A DNA stretch of 40,427 nt. Origin: Bacillota bacterium. Its GTDB lineage: Bacteria > Bacillota > JAAYKD01. The notes under the pieces were generated by a model. The model had not been told where the DNA came from and did no database searches. It was given only the letters and a program-made list of their open reading frames with translations. The stretch lies in assembly GCA_012522585.1 (NCBI GenBank), contig JAAYKD010000021.1, forward strand, positions 1-40,427. The letters are read 5' to 3'. Position numbers and translations under genes: made by a program. Positions 29,353 through 38,886 of this stretch are shown one piece after another; positions within the stretch are counted from its first letter, which is position 1; each line of letters begins with the position of its first letter.

Positions 29353-30042
29353 ATGGCTGTAGCAGTAATTTTGGCGGCAGGTGCCGGCACGCGTATGGGT
29401 GGAAGCATGCCCAAACAATTTTGGCCTGTGGAAGGGAAAACGATTTTACAACACACTGCTGAAGCCTTTACCAGTCACCCAGGTATCTTTGAGGTCGCTT
29501 TAGTCGTGCCTCAAGCTAATTTGGCGTGGGTGAAGAGACTGTTTGCTCACGAGCCGAAGGTTAAGAAGATTTTACCCGGAGGTGCTAATCGTAGCCAATC
29601 CAGTTATAATGCAGTCAAAGCATACGCAGATAGCCCAGAAGCATGGTTGATCTTTCACGACGCAGCAAGGCCTTTAGTCAGCCCTCAGATCATAAGTGGT
29701 GCTATTGATGCAGCAGCTAGCTATAAAGCCGCCACAGCCGCAATAGTCAGCTCTGACACCATTCTATTCAGTGATTTAGATGGTAAAACTGTGGAGGCCA
29801 TTCCTGATAGAAACTTGATGTGGCGCTGCCAGACCCCACAAGCCTTCAAGCAGGAAATTATCGCCAGGGCCTACGAGCTGTCTTTTCAGGATAAAGATTT
29901 TGTTGCCACCGACGATTGTGGTGTGATCAAAGCCTTTTTGCCGGAGGTCGCGATTGGTATTTTCTCTGGCAGTGAAGAGAATATAAAAATTACCTTTGCC
30001 AGGGATATGGAATTTGCAGCCGAGCAATTGAAGAAACTTTAG
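29353..30042 (+). CDS. ispD: 2-C-methyl-D-erythritol 4-phosphate cytidylyltransferase
   Basis: 'VILAAGAGTRMGGSMPKQFWPVEGKTILQHT', 'HDAARPLVS', 'FVATDDCGVIKAF'; ATG at 29353 preferred. Confidence 0.93.
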   Translation: MAVAVILAAGAGTRMGGSMPKQFWPVEGKTILQHTAEAFTSHPGIFEVALVVPQANLAWVKRLFAHEPKVKKILPGGANRSQSSYNAVKAYADSPEAWLIFHDAARPLVSPQIISGAIDAAASYKAATAAIVSSDTILFSDLDGKTVEAIPDRNLMWRCQTPQAFKQEIIARAYELSFQDKDFVATDDCGVIKAFLPEVAIGIFSGSEENIKITFARDMEFAAEQLKKL

Positions 30043-30222
30043 ACTTTAATTTGGAATCTTAGGTAAATGGACTGCCAAAATTTAAAATAACAAAAACTAA
30101 AAGAGCTTTTCTTAACAGTTTATGATTGTTAAAGATAGCTCTTTTTTGTGCAAATAATTTTGCTTATAGGATAATTTACCTTCTTTATAGAATAAAGAAA
30201 AAAACAACAGGCGGTGGCAGAG

Positions 30223-31053
30223 ATGATTATAGATATAATAGAAATTTTAAAAGCAGCCTTACTTGGCTTGGTCCAGGGTATAACAGAATGGCTGCCAATT
30301 AGCTCGACCGGGCATATGCTTTTGCTGGATGAGTTTTTAATGCTCCAGGTCAGCGATGCCTTTATGGCTATGTTTGTGGTGGTTATCCAGCTGGGTTCTG
30401 CCTTGGCTTTGCTACTTTATTTTTTCAGGATGTTAAACCCTTTCGTTCCTTTAAAAAGCGTGAGAGAAAAAAGACAGACTATAGAACTCTGGTTTAAAAT
30501 AATAATCGCTTCTTTTCCAGCTGGTATAATCGGCTTGTTGCTCAACGACACCATTGAAGCATACCTTGGCGGCTTTGTCGTCATTGCCGTCATGCTGATT
30601 CTTTATGGCATATTCTTTATCATCGTGGAAAACTTAAACAAGAACAGGAGACCGAGCACAAACAGCACCGAGGCCATTAGCTATAAAACTGCGGCTTTGA
30701 TGGGGGCCTTTCAGGTTCTGGCTTTGATCCCCGGGACGTCTCGCTCCGGTTCTACTATTTTGGGTGGTATGATTTTGGGCTGTTCCAGGGCAGTGGCAGC
30801 TGAGTTTTCTTTTCTGATGGCCATACCTGTTTTGTTTGGCGCATCATTTTTAAAGCTTCTAAAATTTGGGCTCAAGTTTTCCTTAAACGAATGGCTCATT
30901 CTGATTACCGGCATGGTTGTAGCTTTCATAGCTTCCCTGCTTACTATTAAATCTTTGCTGGACTTTATCAAGAAAAACAGCTTCAAAATTTTCGGTTATT
31001 ATCGGATTGTTCTCGGGCTAATTGTCTTAGCCTTTTTTATCTTTAAGAAATAG
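30223..31053 (+). CDS. uppP: Undecaprenyl-diphosphate phosphatase
   Basis: 'GLVQGITEWLPISSTGHM' and 'LIPGTSRSGSTILGGMILG'. Confidence 0.95.
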   Translation: MIIDIIEILKAALLGLVQGITEWLPISSTGHMLLLDEFLMLQVSDAFMAMFVVVIQLGSALALLLYFFRMLNPFVPLKSVREKRQTIELWFKIIIASFPAGIIGLLLNDTIEAYLGGFVVIAVMLILYGIFFIIVENLNKNRRPSTNSTEAISYKTAALMGAFQVLALIPGTSRSGSTILGGMILGCSRAVAAEFSFLMAIPVLFGASFLKLLKFGLKFSLNEWLILITGMVVAFIASLLTIKSLLDFIKKNSFKIFGYYRIVLGLIVLAFFIFKK

Positions 31054-31062
31054 GGTGGAATT

Positions 31063-31335
31063 ATGAAGGAGTTAAAAGAGGCTAGAGCCGGTTCTTTGGA
31101 GTCGGGTGATGTTTTGGTTGAAATAGTGCCTTTGCCCGGTGATCTCCAAATCGTGATAGATAGCACCGTTTTGGCCCTCTATGGCAAGCAGATAGAGAAA
31201 GTGGTTAAATCTCTTTTGCTTAAACATCAGGTTGAAGATGTGGCTGTTTATGTGCAAGACAGGGGTGCTTTTGATTTTGTCATTGAAGCCAGGCTTGTTA
31301 CGGCTTTAAAGAGGGCCGGATTTAATCTATTGTAA
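31063..31335 (+). CDS. citD: Citrate lyase acyl carrier protein (gamma subunit)
   Basis: 90 aa, 'AGSLESGDVLVEI' prosthetic-group Ser region; start of cit cluster. Confidence 0.93.
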   Translation: MKELKEARAGSLESGDVLVEIVPLPGDLQIVIDSTVLALYGKQIEKVVKSLLLKHQVEDVAVYVQDRGAFDFVIEARLVTALKRAGFNLL

Positions 31336-31475
31336 AGTTCCTTTTTCCTGGATAGCCCAAATAGAAATAGTTTATAAGTTTGTATTTTTTTGCTAAGAAT
31401 ACTTAGTTTCCTCATATAGATAAATTCAATTTCAATTTTGTAAGGCAATTTGAATCTAGAAAAGCGGGTGATATT

Positions 31476-32360
31476 ATGCACTTAAGGCGCACTATGATGT
31501 TTGTACCGGGCAATCAGCCGGGGCTCTTAAACGACGCTTCTTTATATGGGGCTGATGTTTTGATTTTTGATTTAGAAGACTCGGTAGCTTTAACAGAAAA
31601 GGACGCTGCCAGAACCCTGCTAGCTTATGCTTTGCCTAAGTTAGATTGGGGCCAGGCTGAGCTGATGGTCAGAGTCAACGATCTTGATGGCCCCTTTGGC
31701 TTAGAAGATTTAGAAGCTGTTATAAAAGCCGGGGCTAAAATTATCCGCCTGCCTAAAGCAGATAATGCTGAGCAGGTAAAAAACTATGATCAAATCATCG
31801 GTAAGATTGAAGCCGAGTTAAATCTGCCTATAAATAGCATTGAGATGCTGGCGGCCATTGAGAGCGCCCAGGGCGTTTTAAACGCCAAAGAAATCGCTGC
31901 AGCCAGCCCTCGCTTGATGGGCTTAGCCTTGGGAGCAGAGGACTTTACCGCTGATTTAGGTGTAAGTCGAAGTAAGAGCGGTGAAGAATTGCTTTTGGCC
32001 AGGCAAATGATAGTTTTGGCAGCTAAAGCTCAGGGAATAGATGCCTACGATACAGTTTACAGTCAAATCGACGATTTAGAAGGTTTAGCTGAAGAGACTA
32101 AAAGAGCAAAAGCCCTAGGATTTAGAGGAAAATCCGTTTTACATCCCAACCAAATTGAAGTTGTTCACCAGGTCTTTGCCCCTAGTCAAGAGGAAATAGC
32201 ACAGGCTCAGCGACTTTTGGCGGCTGTAGAAGAAGCAAAAGTAAGAGGCAGTGGTGTTATTTCTCTAGATGGGGCTATGGTAGACCGACCGGTCATCTTG
32301 AGAGCCGAGAGGATAATTCATATGGCGAAAAGTTTAAATATCTTGAAAGGGGAAGCTTGA
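31476..32360 (+). CDS. citE: Citrate lyase beta subunit
   Basis: 'RRTMMFVPGNQPGLLNDASLYGADVLIFDLEDSVAL', 'ALGAEDFTADLG'. Confidence 0.95.
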   Translation: MHLRRTMMFVPGNQPGLLNDASLYGADVLIFDLEDSVALTEKDAARTLLAYALPKLDWGQAELMVRVNDLDGPFGLEDLEAVIKAGAKIIRLPKADNAEQVKNYDQIIGKIEAELNLPINSIEMLAAIESAQGVLNAKEIAAASPRLMGLALGAEDFTADLGVSRSKSGEELLLARQMIVLAAKAQGIDAYDTVYSQIDDLEGLAEETKRAKALGFRGKSVLHPNQIEVVHQVFAPSQEEIAQAQRLLAAVEEAKVRGSGVISLDGAMVDRPVILRAERIIHMAKSLNILKGEA

Positions 32361-32361
32361 A

Positions 32362-33834
32362 ATGAAAGAAATAGCGACATTTAAAAATAAAGAGAGCTCT
32401 TCCCCTAAACTATTAAAGAGCTTGGAAGAAGCAATAGCTAAATGCAATTTAAAAGATGGAGCCACCATCTCCTTTCATCACCATTTTCGTGAGGGTGATC
32501 TGATTATAAATGCAGTCATGGATGTCTTGGCGGCTATGGGTTATAAGGGTTTAACCGTAGCCTCTTCTTCTTTTAGTGAAATCAATGCTCCTTTGCTCAA
32601 ACATATCAAGAGTGGAGTTATAACAGGGCTAGAAGGCTCGGGCTGCCGAGGGGAATTAGCCAAGGGCATCTCAGCGGGGCTTTTGGCCAAGCCCATGATC
32701 TTTCGCAGTCATGGTGGCAGAGCCGCTGCTTTAGCTGAGGGCACTTTAAAAATAGATTTGGCTTTTATTGCGGCTTCGGTTTCCGATAGCTTTGGCAATG
32801 CAGCTGGTGTTTATCAGGGGCAATTGCCTCAAGGAGTTTCTCCTTCCTATTGTGGTAGTTTAGGTTATGCTAAGGTAGATGCCCGTTATGCTAAAAAAAC
32901 AATCGTTTTGACCAATACAATTGTGCCTTACCCCAATGTGGGCTTGGGTATAGCAGAAAACGATGTAGACTATGTGGTCTTGGTCGATCAGGTAGGGAAT
33001 CCGGATAAAATTTCCGCCGGAGCCACCAGAACCACCCAAAACCCCAAAGATTTGTTTATAGCCAAAAAGGCTGCAGCGGTGATTGCTCATTCCGGCTTTT
33101 TCTACAACGGATTTTCTTTACAAACAGGAACAGGAGGCGCCGCCTTAGCTGTAACCAGGTTTTTAAGGGACATGATGAAGGCAGGGGAAGTCAAAGCTCG
33201 CTTTGCCTTAGGTGGAATAACTGCTGCTATGGTGCAATTGCACGAAGAGGGTTATATAGAAAAACTGATGGATGTCCAAGATTTTGATACCACTGCCATT
33301 GCTTCTTTAGCCAAAAACAGCAATCATTTCGAGATTGATGCCAACCAATACGCTAATCCTTTTGATAGCGGTGCTTTAATTCATCAGTTAGATGTGGTAG
33401 TCTTATCGGCTTTAGAAGTCGACGAGGAGTTCAATGTCAATGTTTTAACCGGCTCAGACGGCATTATTCGCGGAGCCATTGGCGGTCACCCAGATACTGC
33501 GGCAGGTGCAGCTCTGACCGTCGTGGTCACGCCTCTTTTACGGGGACGTATACCGGCAGTGGTGGAGCGAGTCACTACTCTGTGCACCTTGGGCGATTAT
33601 GTTGATATAGTCGTGACCGATCGGGGTATTGCTGTTAACCCCAGGCGACCTGAACTGGCAGCGCGTTTAGAGCGGGTAGGTATAGAGGCTGTTCCACTGC
33701 AATACTTGCGTCACCTAGCCGAGAAAATAGCCGGTGAGCCTGAGCCTCTGCCCTTTGGGCCTAGAGTTATCGCTCAAGTCATGGCTCCCGATGGCAATCT
33801 TTTAGACGATATTTTTGAAATTGATTATGAATGA
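32362..33834 (+). CDS. citF: Citrate lyase alpha subunit
   Basis: 'ISFHHHFREGD', 'SHGGRAAALAEGTLKIDLAFIA'. Confidence 0.95.
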   Translation: MKEIATFKNKESSSPKLLKSLEEAIAKCNLKDGATISFHHHFREGDLIINAVMDVLAAMGYKGLTVASSSFSEINAPLLKHIKSGVITGLEGSGCRGELAKGISAGLLAKPMIFRSHGGRAAALAEGTLKIDLAFIAASVSDSFGNAAGVYQGQLPQGVSPSYCGSLGYAKVDARYAKKTIVLTNTIVPYPNVGLGIAENDVDYVVLVDQVGNPDKISAGATRTTQNPKDLFIAKKAAAVIAHSGFFYNGFSLQTGTGGAALAVTRFLRDMMKAGEVKARFALGGITAAMVQLHEEGYIEKLMDVQDFDTTAIASLAKNSNHFEIDANQYANPFDSGALIHQLDVVVLSALEVDEEFNVNVLTGSDGIIRGAIGGHPDTAAGAALTVVVTPLLRGRIPAVVERVTTLCTLGDYVDIVVTDRGIAVNPRRPELAARLERVGIEAVPLQYLRHLAEKIAGEPEPLPFGPRVIAQVMAPDGNLLDDIFEIDYE

Positions 33835-34333
33835 GCAAGATTTATTGGTAATAGAAAGCATAATGCTAGCTAGAGAAGAGCGTTATTTTCGGCAAAGGTC
33901 TTTGCTTAAAACGTTTAAATTAAGCCTCATAACATACAGCGTCAATTTTCCTGGCAGCAATAAAAACACAGAATTAGCTCATTTTATATTTTCTTCTGGT
34001 TTAGCTGACTTTGAAAAAGCTGGAATCATCTATGTTTACAGAGAAATCAGATTTTCGCCTGCTGGCCCCGGGGCATATTTTATTGTCGATGCTGAGCCTC
34101 TTCAGTTGAAGCAAAAACTCATAGCCTTGGAAGAGAGTTGCGCTTACGGTCGGCTCTATGATTTTGATCTATTTAAACCCGACGGAAGTTTGATCAGTCG
34201 CAGAGATTTGAGCTTGCCGCCAAGAAAATGTCTGATTTGCAATGGAGACTGGGTGGTCTGTCGTAAGGAGAATAGGCATAGTACAAAAGAATTGCTCGCT
34301 GCTATAGAGGCAATTCATGAAAAACCAAGCTAA
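33827..34333 (+). CDS. citX: Citrate lyase holo-ACP synthase
   Basis: Overlaps the citF stop; 'REIRFSPAGPGAYFIVDA', 'LPPRKCLIC'; ATG at 33827 preferred. Confidence 0.85.
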   Translation: MNEQDLLVIESIMLAREERYFRQRSLLKTFKLSLITYSVNFPGSNKNTELAHFIFSSGLADFEKAGIIYVYREIRFSPAGPGAYFIVDAEPLQLKQKLIALEESCAYGRLYDFDLFKPDGSLISRRDLSLPPRKCLICNGDWVVCRKENRHSTKELLAAIEAIHEKPS

Positions 34334-34569
34334 TACACGTTAGTTTCAACCTAGCTGAAGACAAGCAGCCCTTTGTATTGCTCTTTGCCCGTGAAAGTTT
34401 TGTGAAAATAAATTTGCTGGTTCTAATAAAATTAAAACTTAAAGGACAAGCTATTTTAGGTTGAATGAAAAAATCTAGCTTTAGCTCTTCAATTCTTAAA
34501 AATTTGATTAGCAAAACCTTCAAACACCCTGATGGAAGTGGTGCATAAGTTTAGATAAGGGGGTTAAAT

Positions 34570-35598
34570 ATGGAATATCCGGATCCGTGGCAAAATAGGC
34601 AAAAATGGCAGATCAAAACCCTCCCTCTTAGTTCGGAAACCGTATATAAACAAGTAGAAGAATTTTTGCTCGAGCATACCAATTTGAAATTGACGGCTCT
34701 AGATTATTGTGCCGGTTTGTTTATCGATGAAGAACTGCTAGCCATAGGTGGTTTTTTAGACAACACAATAATGAATTTAGCAGTAGCCAAAAGTGCTCGC
34801 GGCAAGGGTTTAATGCAATTTCTTCTGGAGCATTTGCAAGCAGAGCTCAAAATTCGAGGCTTTGCTCATCTTTTTATCTACACAACCCCTGAAAATGAAA
34901 AGATAATCAAGAGTTTAGGCTTCCACCTACTCTATGGCAACCGGCAATATATATTTGCTGAAAATCGTTTCTGGGGCATCTCTTCCTTTGGTCGTAATTT
35001 AGCACAACAGACGGCTGAGGCTGAAGGTGTGGCTTTAGTTGTCAATGCTAATCCTTTTACCTACGGCCACTTGCATTTAGTTGAGCAAGCTTTAAAAATA
35101 AAAGATAGAGTCAGAATTTTATTGGTAGAAACAGACAAATCTTATTTTCCCTTTTCAGAAAGGCTGCAGATGCTCAAAGAAGGTGTCAAACACTTGAAAG
35201 GCGTTTCTGTTTTTGCCGGGGGCCCTTACACTTTGGCTGCTGGTGTTTTTCCTGATTATTTTTTAAAACAATCAGGTGAACAAACCAAATTGCAAGCAGA
35301 GTTAGACTGTCACCTCTTTGGGCGCTATTTAGGACCTGCTCTAAATTGCAGCATTCGTCTGTTTGGTCAAGAGCCTTTAGATGTCACGACTGCTCAATAT
35401 GTGCAAGCTGCTCAAAACATTTTGCCCCAATATGATATTGAGGTCAGAATTATTCCACGCCTTGCCTACCGAGACCAGATTATTTCCGCCTCAAGAGTCA
35501 GGGCTTTATACAAAGAAGGAAATTTTCTCCAGCTTGAAAATTTGGTTCCGCCTTCCACTTTTAAGTTTTTACAAGAAAAACATGGAGGTGCTTGCTAA
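34570..35598 (+). CDS. citC: [citrate (pro-3S)-lyase] ligase
   Basis: GNAT-like N-terminus plus nucleotidyltransferase 'VVNANPFTYGHLHLVEQAL' and 'ISASRVRALYKEGNF'. Confidence 0.93.
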   Translation: MEYPDPWQNRQKWQIKTLPLSSETVYKQVEEFLLEHTNLKLTALDYCAGLFIDEELLAIGGFLDNTIMNLAVAKSARGKGLMQFLLEHLQAELKIRGFAHLFIYTTPENEKIIKSLGFHLLYGNRQYIFAENRFWGISSFGRNLAQQTAEAEGVALVVNANPFTYGHLHLVEQALKIKDRVRILLVETDKSYFPFSERLQMLKEGVKHLKGVSVFAGGPYTLAAGVFPDYFLKQSGEQTKLQAELDCHLFGRYLGPALNCSIRLFGQEPLDVTTAQYVQAAQNILPQYDIEVRIIPRLAYRDQIISASRVRALYKEGNFLQLENLVPPSTFKFLQEKHGGAC

Positions 35599-36647
35599 TG
35601 GCTATCTATGGCTCGATCACCTTAGCAAATTTTGCCTCGAGAGCTTTGCAAAAAGAAGCTGCACTAACACCAAAGCCAGGCTTGGTGGATAAAAACAATC
35701 CAGGTGCCCATAAAGACATGGATTATGAGCTGCTGGTCAAAAGTGCGAAAGCTCTGTTCGCCGGATTTTTAAATTTAGCTGAACAAGCGGCTAAGTACAC
35801 TTATGATGAGGCAAGGCAGCTTTTTGTTAAGAACAAGTCTTTTCTTACACTTCGAGCAACAAATATTCCTATTTATCCAGCTAAAGCTTTTGGTCTCGAC
35901 CCTAATCTCAGCCTTTCTATAGACTATAGCGAAGATAATTTTGAGGAAGAACTTTCAGCTAAAGACTTTTTTGCTATGCTGCGGCCCATCGGTGTTGATG
36001 CAGAAGCCGCCATGCTGGAGGCAACTCAAGGCGTAAACACTCACAAGGGGGCCTTTTTTGGTTTAGGCCTGATGATCAGTTGTGCTGCTGCTTTAAAGAA
36101 CGAGACCAGTGTCGACAATATCTGCTTTTTATCTGCTCAATTGGCCCAAGGCATTGCTGAAGAGGAAAGCGCCAACCTAATGCATTTAAATGATCATGAA
36201 CGTTTAAGCTTGTCGGAATACAATCAGCAAAGATTGCAGCGTCTATTAGTTTTTTTAGCAGAGCGAGGCAGAAAACATGACCCTTCAACAATTTCAGCAG
36301 AAGCCATGGGAGCTCGTGGCTTAGCCCTTCAAGGATATTTTTATGTTAGAGAGTTGGCCTTGCCCTTTTACAACGAGTTATTGCAGCAAGGTAGTAGTCA
36401 GCAAGAGGCCTCTTTAAAGACTTTGCTTTTGCTCATGGCCTATTTGCCTGACACCAATATTATAAAAAGAGGCGGTTTAGCAGCCTTGAAGAAATTGCAA
36501 ACCAGAGCAGCTGAGGTCTTAGCAGAGTTTTCCATAGCTGCTCTGGAAGAATTTGACGAAGAGCTCATCCAACAGAACTTAAGCCCCGGAGGCAGTGCCG
36601 ATTGCTTGGCCTTCGTTTACTTCTTAGACAATTTTTGTGGTTTTTAA
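35598..36647 (+). CDS. citG: Triphosphoribosyl-dephospho-CoA synthase
   Basis: 'EAALTPKPGLVDKNNPGAHKDMD', 'GVNTHKGAFFGLGL'; GGAGGTG upstream of ATG 35598. Confidence 0.93.
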   Translation: MAIYGSITLANFASRALQKEAALTPKPGLVDKNNPGAHKDMDYELLVKSAKALFAGFLNLAEQAAKYTYDEARQLFVKNKSFLTLRATNIPIYPAKAFGLDPNLSLSIDYSEDNFEEELSAKDFFAMLRPIGVDAEAAMLEATQGVNTHKGAFFGLGLMISCAAALKNETSVDNICFLSAQLAQGIAEEESANLMHLNDHERLSLSEYNQQRLQRLLVFLAERGRKHDPSTISAEAMGARGLALQGYFYVRELALPFYNELLQQGSSQQEASLKTLLLLMAYLPDTNIIKRGGLAALKKLQTRAAEVLAEFSIAALEEFDEELIQQNLSPGGSADCLAFVYFLDNFCGF

Positions 36648-36994
36648 TTCTTTCAAGCTAAGTTAGTGATTTCAATGTTATTAAAAATTACTGACTTGGT
36701 CCGAGAAATCTTGGCTTCGGCTATTTTTGAATCCTCTTGCTACTAGTTTAAATTTGAAATTTGAGAAACTGCAATATGCTATGAGATTCACCTGCCTTTT
36801 TTTATTTCGGCTTGGACAGGCTAACTGGACGAAAAAATATAGCAACTAAAAAGGCATAAAAGTTATAAAAAGCATAGGCAAAGGCATTTGTCAGGGGATA
36901 TTTTTAAAGTTGACCAGTCGTTTTGGGTCCGTGGCTAGCTAACTTAAAAGTTTATTTTTTGAACTTAGTTTAACAAAAACATTAATTCTATCAA

Positions 36995-37031
36995 ACAAAG
37001 CCCCGATTTTATTGAATAATCGGGGCTTTGT
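36995..37031 (+). terminator. Perfect 14-bp hairpin, probably a (bidirectional) terminator
   Basis: ACAAAGCCCCGATT-TTATTGAAT-AATCGGGGCTTTGT; weak T-tract. Confidence 0.65.
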
Positions 37032-37087
37032 TGTCTGTACAAGAGGTCCATATTCAATATACTACGCTATCCGTATTGAATTACCTC

Positions 37088-37116
37088 TTGACGTTGTGAA
37101 ATATTTCTCTTATAAT
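37088..37116 (+). promoter_or_regulatory. Promoter of the crp/fnr gene
   Basis: TTGACG, 17-nt spacer, TATAAT. Confidence 0.88.
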
Positions 37117-37168
37117 ATAAGTGAAAAAAAGAACGATTGTTCTTTTTGAAACAAAAGGAGGGTTGAGC

Positions 37169-37840
37169 TTGGCGGATTTCTTAAAAAAGCAGGATTTAGA
37201 GTTGTTGAGTAAAACTCCTTTGTTCTCGGGCTATAGTTCCGACGAGCTGGCCAGCTTATTGGCAAATCGCGGACGTATCCTAGCCTATCGAGATGACGAA
37301 GTAATCTACGATTGCAGCAAATATTATAAGGCAGCTGGTTGTCTTTTAACCGGCAGGCTAAAAATTTGCACCGAAAACGGAATCTTGCTGAATATTCTGC
37401 AACCTGGTTCCCTTTTTGGTGTAGCCGGTCTCTTTTCTCAAGAAGAAACATTTGTAACTACCATTACAAGTGTCAAGGATGTGCGAATTTATTTTTTGAC
37501 CGACAGTGAACTGGAAGCTTTGTTTAAAGAAGATTTTAAAATCTGCCACAAGTATTTGGTTTTTTTGAGTAAGCGGATTGTTTTTCTCAATCAACGGATC
37601 AGCAGTTTTGTGGCTGACACCCCCGCTGACGCCCTCTATGCTTTTCTAGCAAGACAGGCAGCAGAAAGAGAAGAAAACTCCTTTCATTTAAAAATTTCCA
37701 AACAAGAAATCTGTCGTCAACTCAATATAAGCCGCACAACTTTGTATCGAGCCTGGAATATCTTGATTAAAGAAGGCTCAATCAAAGAAAACAGCGATAC
37801 TTCTCTCAGTGTTTTCCCCCGCCTGGTAGCGGATCACTAA
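37169..37840 (+). CDS. Crp/Fnr family transcriptional regulator
   Basis: cNMP-binding fold and C-terminal HTH 'ISKQEICRQLNISRTTLYRAWNIL'. TTG 37169 follows AAAGGAGG; the supplied 37121 start lies about at the expected transcription start. Confidence 0.88.
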   Translation: MADFLKKQDLELLSKTPLFSGYSSDELASLLANRGRILAYRDDEVIYDCSKYYKAAGCLLTGRLKICTENGILLNILQPGSLFGVAGLFSQEETFVTTITSVKDVRIYFLTDSELEALFKEDFKICHKYLVFLSKRIVFLNQRISSFVADTPADALYAFLARQAAEREENSFHLKISKQEICRQLNISRTTLYRAWNILIKEGSIKENSDTSLSVFPRLVADH

Positions 37841-37869
37841 TAAAGCAAAATTTTAGGAGGTCTTTCAAA

Positions 37870-38868
37870 TTGAATGGCAAAATCTCTAAACTACTAATTC
37901 TTTTCCTAGGCTTAAGTCTCATTTTTGCAGGTTGCACGCCTACTGCGCCCAAAGGCGAAGAGGATCCTGTTGGTGAGCCAAAGGTGACTATCAATATTGG
38001 GGCTTTAAAAGGGCCAACAGCCTTAGGCATGCTTAAATTAATGCAAGATGCCCAGGATGGCGAAACTAAAGGGGAATATAATTTCACTTTAGCTGGAGCT
38101 CCCGATGAAATTAGCGCTAAACTCATTTCAGGTGAGTTAAATATGGCGGCTGTCCCTGCTAATTTGGCTTCCGTCCTTTTCCACAAGACTAAGGGCCAAA
38201 TACGTTTGTTGGCAATTAACACCCTAGGGGTTTTATATGTTTTAGAAACCGGCGAAGAAATTGAAACTGTAGCTGATTTGGCCGGTAAAACTATTTATGC
38301 AACTGGCATGGGCTCAACTCCTGAATTTGCTTTAAACTATATCTTGAGAGAAAACGGCTTGGAGCCCAATCAGGATGTAGAAATTGTCTATAAGAACGAA
38401 CATGCTGAAGTGGCTGCTTTAATGGCCGAAGGCAAAGTCGATATAGCTTTATTGCCCCAGCCCTTTGTAACAACTGTTTTAAATAAGGATATTGCCAGAG
38501 TTGCCTTGGATATGACAGAAGAATGGCAAAAAATCGCACCTGAAGGCAGCAATTTGGTCATGGGAGCCTTGGCCATCAACGATGAGTTTTATCAGGAAAA
38601 TCAGGACGCAGTCAATGATTTCTTGACAGAATATGCTGCTTCAGTTAAATTTACCAATGAAAATGTTGATGAGGCAGCTGCTTTAAGCGGAGCCTTCGAT
38701 GTTATAGCTGAGCCGGTGGCTCAAAAAGCTATTCCTGCTTGCAACATCGTTTATTATGATGGCGAAGAAATGATGGAGATGTTAGAGCCTTTCTTCCAAG
38801 TGCTCTATGAAGCAGACCCCAAATCCATTGGCGGAGAATTACCAGATTTAGAAATATATATTAGATAA
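37870..38868 (+). CDS. ABC transporter substrate-binding lipoprotein (NMT1/SsuA-like)
   Basis: Lipobox 'LSLIFAGC', 'ALKGPTALGMLKLM', next to permease and ATPase; TTG start after AGGAGG. Confidence 0.88.
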   Translation: MNGKISKLLILFLGLSLIFAGCTPTAPKGEEDPVGEPKVTINIGALKGPTALGMLKLMQDAQDGETKGEYNFTLAGAPDEISAKLISGELNMAAVPANLASVLFHKTKGQIRLLAINTLGVLYVLETGEEIETVADLAGKTIYATGMGSTPEFALNYILRENGLEPNQDVEIVYKNEHAEVAALMAEGKVDIALLPQPFVTTVLNKDIARVALDMTEEWQKIAPEGSNLVMGALAINDEFYQENQDAVNDFLTEYAASVKFTNENVDEAAALSGAFDVIAEPVAQKAIPACNIVYYDGEEMMEMLEPFFQVLYEADPKSIGGELPDLEIYIR

Positions 38869-38886
38869 CTCTTACAGGAGGACCTT

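Noticed and set aside
36648-36994. Hidden gene or riboswitch in the citG-crp/fnr gap
   Set aside because: No ORF of useful length and no recognisable riboswitch core; only a weak TTAGTGATTT/AAATTACTGA stem with two wobbles was found.
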